From an uncultured Porphyromonadaceae bacterium (lineage in GTDB: Bacteria > Bacteroidota > Bacteroidia > Bacteroidales > Muribaculaceae): a DNA stretch of 64,000 bases. A model generated the notes under the pieces. The model did not search any database. It was not told where the DNA came from and saw only the letters and a list, made by a program, of their open reading frames with translations. Of the stretch, positions 62,101 to 64,000 are shown in pieces. Each line of letters begins with the position of its first letter. Within the stretch, counting starts at the first letter, position 1. The DNA lies in assembly GCA_905202215.1 (NCBI GenBank), contig CAJKRG010000005.1:38011-102010 (forward strand), written 5' to 3'. The translations under genes and the position numbers were made by a program.

Positions 62101-62289
62101 CCGACGCTCATATTCGGCATTCCGGTTGTCGGCTACCGTCTGGCCGACGGCTCAGTGCTTGAGAATCAGCAGCTCGAGCCCGATATCCGTGTAGAAAATA
62201 CGCCCGAAGGTATCGTTGCAGGCGAAGACGCACAGCTCCGTGCCGCCGTAGAATCGCTTCTCAAAGATATAGACTCGAAAAAGAAATGA
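59107..62289 (+). CDS. Tricorn protease-type S41 peptidase with WD40-like (PD40) propeller
   Basis: A 1060-residue exported peptidase. A signal peptide (LVLTLLAASALSATAADA) precedes beta-propeller repeats with the PD40 mark SPDG (for example VKISPDGSHIAF, PVWSPDGKTIAF, KLSPDGKKLAF), then a helical linker (about 690-770), a PDZ-like segment (ALYNIDSAIAPGAVIEKING region) and a C-terminal S41 tail domain (VVIDIRWNGGGRLHEDIEVL; EPCYSNAHGTPWVY, where Ser is the likely nucleophile). In archaea Tricorn degrades peptides from the proteasome; here the signal peptide suggests periplasmic peptide breakdown. It overlaps the next gene (ATGA). Confidence 0.92.
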   Translation: MKNLVLTLLAASALSATAADAPLWLRDVKISPDGSHIAFTYKGDIFTVPASGGEATRLTSQPSYEQLPVWSPDGKTIAFASDRYGNFDIFTVAADGSSGTWKRLTYNSASELPEAFTPDGKEVLFSATIQDPATSAQFPTGRMTELYAVPVSGGATRQYLATPARNLSWAPDGKSFVYEDVKGFEDVWRKHHTSSVTRDIWRYTPATGKHERLVDRPGEDLSPVDAGNAIYFLSEREPSKSLNVYRADKGDYTAAKQVTNFKTHPVRFLSRAANGTMAFTYDGEIYTLADGSSKAVKVPVSIKGDFPDELRKIGGTRGATGAVGSPNGKLVAFLYRGDVFVTPVEYATTKQISDTPEAESDLTWGNDSTLYYTSERDGKANIYRATIARTGEEHDLAHATVIAEESVFKTDSHERTAAKLSPDGKKLAFILDRNKLAVMDMKSKKVTELTDGSTHRQRNGRFYYTWSPDSRWIALEIIDRKHDPYSDVAIINVEDGKLTNITNSGYFDAEPKWILGGDALAFSTERLGMRNHASWGSQMDVFFVFMNRDAYDRFMLPKEEKELLKNGGKKEKNDTIINVEYDSLSDRQVRITPMSTDLRDQIVDSDGKHLYFISGADEGSFIWDYDLEKKNLSMKRKHPESAYFDISADGKTIFLFGGSLNKFGDNIKPISYRVEKTLDPAAERAFMFDNMAREEAERFYTKDMHGIDWPAMTAHYRKFLPHINNNYDFAELLSEILGELNVSHTGGRYQGNSGAEMSERTASLGVLYDLDYTGKGMRIAEILEKGPLYNIDSAIAPGAVIEKINGEAISTEMPADRLLADAAGKRTLITVKGTDGTTKDIVVRPISSGRHGALLYDRWVKQRAADVDRLSGGRLGYVHISSMDDDSFRKVYSDLLGKYNDREGVVIDIRWNGGGRLHEDIEVLLSGEKYFTQEIRGEATCDMPSRRWNKPSVMVMAEPCYSNAHGTPWVYSHRGLGKTVGMPVPGTMTSVNWVRMQDPTLIFGIPVVGYRLADGSVLENQQLEPDIRVENTPEGIVAGEDAQLRAAVESLLKDIDSKKK

Positions 62290-63122
62290 AGATAATAGCC
62301 GAAAGCAGCAGCACCCGGACGGAATGGGCTCTGGTCGACGGCACCGAGATCGTCGAACACGCATTCACCACGGGTCTCAACCCGTTCTTCCAGACACGCC
62401 GCGAAATATCGCATGCGGTGCGCCTGGAGCTGCCCGAAGCTTTCTTCCGGCGCCGGTGGGAACATGTATACTTCTACGGTGCCGGCTGCTCATCGAAGGA
62501 GAAGAACAAGATCATGGAATCGTCGCTCGTGGCGCAGTTCAAGACTCCGGTGACGGTGCAGAGCGACCTTCTCGGAGCCGCACGCGGTCTGCTGGTGCGC
62601 AAGCCCGGTCTGGCATGCATACTCGGCACCGGCTCGAACTCGTGCCTCTACGACGGATCGGAAATCGTGAAGACCGTATCGCCACTGGGTTTTATCCTCG
62701 GCGACGAGGGTTCCGGCGCTTATCTGGGCAAGACATTCATCGCCGACATGCTCAAAGGACTCGCTCCTGCGGCTCTCGCCCGCGCTTTCTATGAAAAATA
62801 CGAAGTGACGCCAAATATGCTTATGGACGAGGTCTACACCAGTCCTCTGCCAAGCCGTACACTATCGCGATATTCTGTTTTCCTCGCCGATCATCTCGCC
62901 GATCCGTATGTCTACAGCCTTATCTACGATGCCTTCATGCGCTTCTTCAACCGCAATATATGGGCTTATCCATATAAGGAGAATCCGATATGCTTCGTAG
63001 GCTCAACATGTGTGCTGTTCAAGGATATACTGGTCAAAGCGGCCGCCGATTACGGCGCCGAAATCGCTAAAATCATACGATATTCCATGCCAGGCCTTAT
63101 AGAATATCATTCAGCCGACTGA
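62286..63122 (+). CDS. BadF/BadG/BcrA/BcrD ATPase-family protein (N-acetylglucosamine kinase-like)
   Basis: A 278-residue ASKHA-fold kinase. The phosphate-1 loop is IIAESSSTRTEWALV (Asp of the usual DGGGTKT replaced by Glu), the phosphate-2 loop is CILGTGSNS, and LGDEGSGAYLGK is the adenosine/sugar region typical of GlcNAc or glucosamine kinases. A cell-wall amino-sugar recycling role is likely. It is coupled to the Tricorn-type gene. Confidence 0.85.
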   Translation: MKIIAESSSTRTEWALVDGTEIVEHAFTTGLNPFFQTRREISHAVRLELPEAFFRRRWEHVYFYGAGCSSKEKNKIMESSLVAQFKTPVTVQSDLLGAARGLLVRKPGLACILGTGSNSCLYDGSEIVKTVSPLGFILGDEGSGAYLGKTFIADMLKGLAPAALARAFYEKYEVTPNMLMDEVYTSPLPSRTLSRYSVFLADHLADPYVYSLIYDAFMRFFNRNIWAYPYKENPICFVGSTCVLFKDILVKAAADYGAEIAKIIRYSMPGLIEYHSAD

Positions 63123-63132
63123 TACACCGGAG

Positions 63133-63172
63133 TATGAATTATGGAGATAAATCATCCATAATTCATAATTCG
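63133..63172. repeat. AATTATG inverted repeat before rubrerythrin
   Basis: ATGAATTATGG (63134-63144) and CCATAATTCAT (63156-63166) form a perfect 11-bp stem. The word is the same as in the 33.3-kb and 43.5-kb elements. It may terminate the upstream transcript. Confidence 0.65.
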
Positions 63173-63238
63173 TCGAACATTAGGGTGCTGTTGCGTGTTC
63201 TTATAGCAGACCAACGAAATAAAAAACTCTCTGCTATT

Positions 63239-63832
63239 ATGACAACTGCAAAAGATATCAAAGGCACCCGCACCGAAAAAAATCTCGTGACAGCCTATAT
63301 GGCCGAATCAGCTGCCTATTCCCGCTATACATTCTACGCATCGCAGGCCGACAAGGAAGAATATTTCCCTATCGGAGAGGTGTTCAGAGAAACCGCCGCC
63401 AATGAGTTGCGCCATGCTAAAGTATTCTTCAAGTTCCTTCAGGGAGGCTCCGTCCAGGTGCCGCTCGATGTTGATGCCGGAGTCATCGGCACCACAGCCG
63501 AAAATCTGACCACAGCAGCACGCGAAGAAGAATTCGAAGGTGTGAAACTCTACACAGACGCCGCCAAGGTCGCTGAAGAAGAAGTCTTCGCCGACATCGC
63601 AAGCCACTTCCGTGCCATTGCAACAATCGAAGAGCGTCACCGCCGCCGCTTCCTCCACTATCTCCGTCAGGTCAAAGACGGAACAGTGTGGAAACGCGAC
63701 CACGAAATCACGTGGAAATGTCTCGTATGCGGATATGAATACAAAGGGACCACTCCTCCCGAAGTATGCCCCGCCTGCGACCACCCGTACCAGCACTATA
63801 TGGCCATGGACTACGTGGAAGGACTCGAATAA
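63239..63832 (+). CDS. Rubrerythrin
   Basis: Non-haem di-iron peroxide reductase for oxidative defence in anaerobes. The 197 residues have a four-helix domain with ExxH ligands (ETAANELRHA: Glu56, His59; IEERHRRR: Glu131, His134) and a C-terminal rubredoxin domain (Cys161, Cys164; Cys177, Cys180). The ATG giving MTTAKDIKGTRTEKNL is the family start; no clear TAnnTTTG box is seen upstream. Confidence 0.95.
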   Translation: MTTAKDIKGTRTEKNLVTAYMAESAAYSRYTFYASQADKEEYFPIGEVFRETAANELRHAKVFFKFLQGGSVQVPLDVDAGVIGTTAENLTTAAREEEFEGVKLYTDAAKVAEEEVFADIASHFRAIATIEERHRRRFLHYLRQVKDGTVWKRDHEITWKCLVCGYEYKGTTPPEVCPACDHPYQHYMAMDYVEGLE

Positions 63833-63859
63833 GACCCACCATCACTCCTCATATACCCG

Positions 63860-63896
63860 CAAAAGGGGGACGAGCCATCCGGGCCCGCCCCCTTTG
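63860..63896 (+). terminator. Intrinsic terminator after rubrerythrin
   Basis: CAAAAGGGGG/CCCCCTTTG stem with an inner GGGCCCG region, followed by CCTATTT. The T-tract is weak. Confidence 0.6.
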
Positions 63897-63967
63897 CCTA
63901 TTTAAGAGGTTGTTTAATAACATATGTGAAATCACAGGTTGGTGGATTTTTGCTTAAATTGCACATT

Positions 63968-64000
63968 ATGAAGAGGGAACATAGCGGTGGCTATGTGACC
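63968..64000 (+). CDS. Possible start of a further gene, cut by the window edge
   Basis: An open frame reading MKREHSGGYVT begins at an ATG after about 60 bases starting GAGGTTGTTTAATAAC, which looks like the terminal-repeat style of IS5/IS1182-type elements. Eleven residues are too few to identify. Confidence 0.25.
   Translation, partial: MKREHSGGYVT

Overview
The window reads as chromosomal DNA of a gut-type Bacteroidales bacterium, most probably close to the Muribaculaceae. The signs are a SusC/SusD pair, several copies of the Bacteroidetes promoter (TTTG, 19-20 nt, TAnnTTTG), genes found mainly in this phylum (DUF4252, DUF4834, DUF4105, DUF1460, PafA-like phosphatase), a structured RNA downstream of rplT that fits the Bacteroidales-1 RNA, moderately high GC and many ATGA stop/start overlaps. 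No rRNA, tRNA, CRISPR array or complete insertion sequence was found.

Layout. 1-3.7 kb (minus): a Leloir galactose operon galK-galE-galM, then the first codons of a nucleotidyltransferase, with a clear promoter before galK. 3.7-11.5 kb (minus): Kup potassium transporter, then a TolC/HlyD/ABC-ATPase/FtsX-permease export operon. 11.6-14.8 kb (plus): AspT/YidE-type transporter and an MFS sugar porter. 14.8-15.1 kb: a candidate small RNA with an excellent promoter and alternative terminator hairpins. 15.2-16.2 kb (minus): gapA. 16.5-33.3 kb (plus): a housekeeping stretch: mscL-aroK-alanine dehydrogenase-like-RNase H; glgB; psd-pssA-DUF4834-DUF2461-glycosyltransferase-pyrC; queD-queE-DUF4105-PafA-like pseudoenzyme; secA. 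33.3-34 kb: secA terminator and a gene-free cluster of short palindromes. 34-40.5 kb (minus): susC, susD and a secreted binding-type protein with a C-terminal sorting-like tail. 40.7-43.5 kb (minus): Pmp3-type small protein, DUF1460 amidase, acyltransferase and HAD phosphatase, all with stop/start contacts. 43.5-43.8 kb: 38-bp tandem repeats. 43.8-50.9 kb (minus): dxr, rseP, rlmI-like, rlmH, rfbD, prfC. 51-52.9 kb (plus): DUF4252-ECF sigma-anti-sigma-like-DUF4252 cassette. 53-55.2 kb: a small membrane-protein gene and an AT-rich Schlafen/AlbA_2 ATP-binding gene, probably acquired. 55.3-58.7 kb (plus): thrS-infC-rpmI-rplT. 58.8-59.1 kb: Bacteroidales-1-like RNA. 59.1-63.8 kb (plus): Tricorn-type protease, BadF/BcrA-type sugar kinase and rubrerythrin. 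The last ~90 bases may begin a new gene or insertion sequence.

Functionally most of the window is core metabolism, envelope biogenesis and translation. The less ordinary items are the two RNA loci, the DUF4252/sigma cassette, a phosphatase homologue that seems to have lost its active site, a SusD with a paired CxxC insertion, two small membrane proteins shorter than 60 residues, and intergenic arrays of short words written forwards on one side and reverse-complemented on the other, each locus using a different word.
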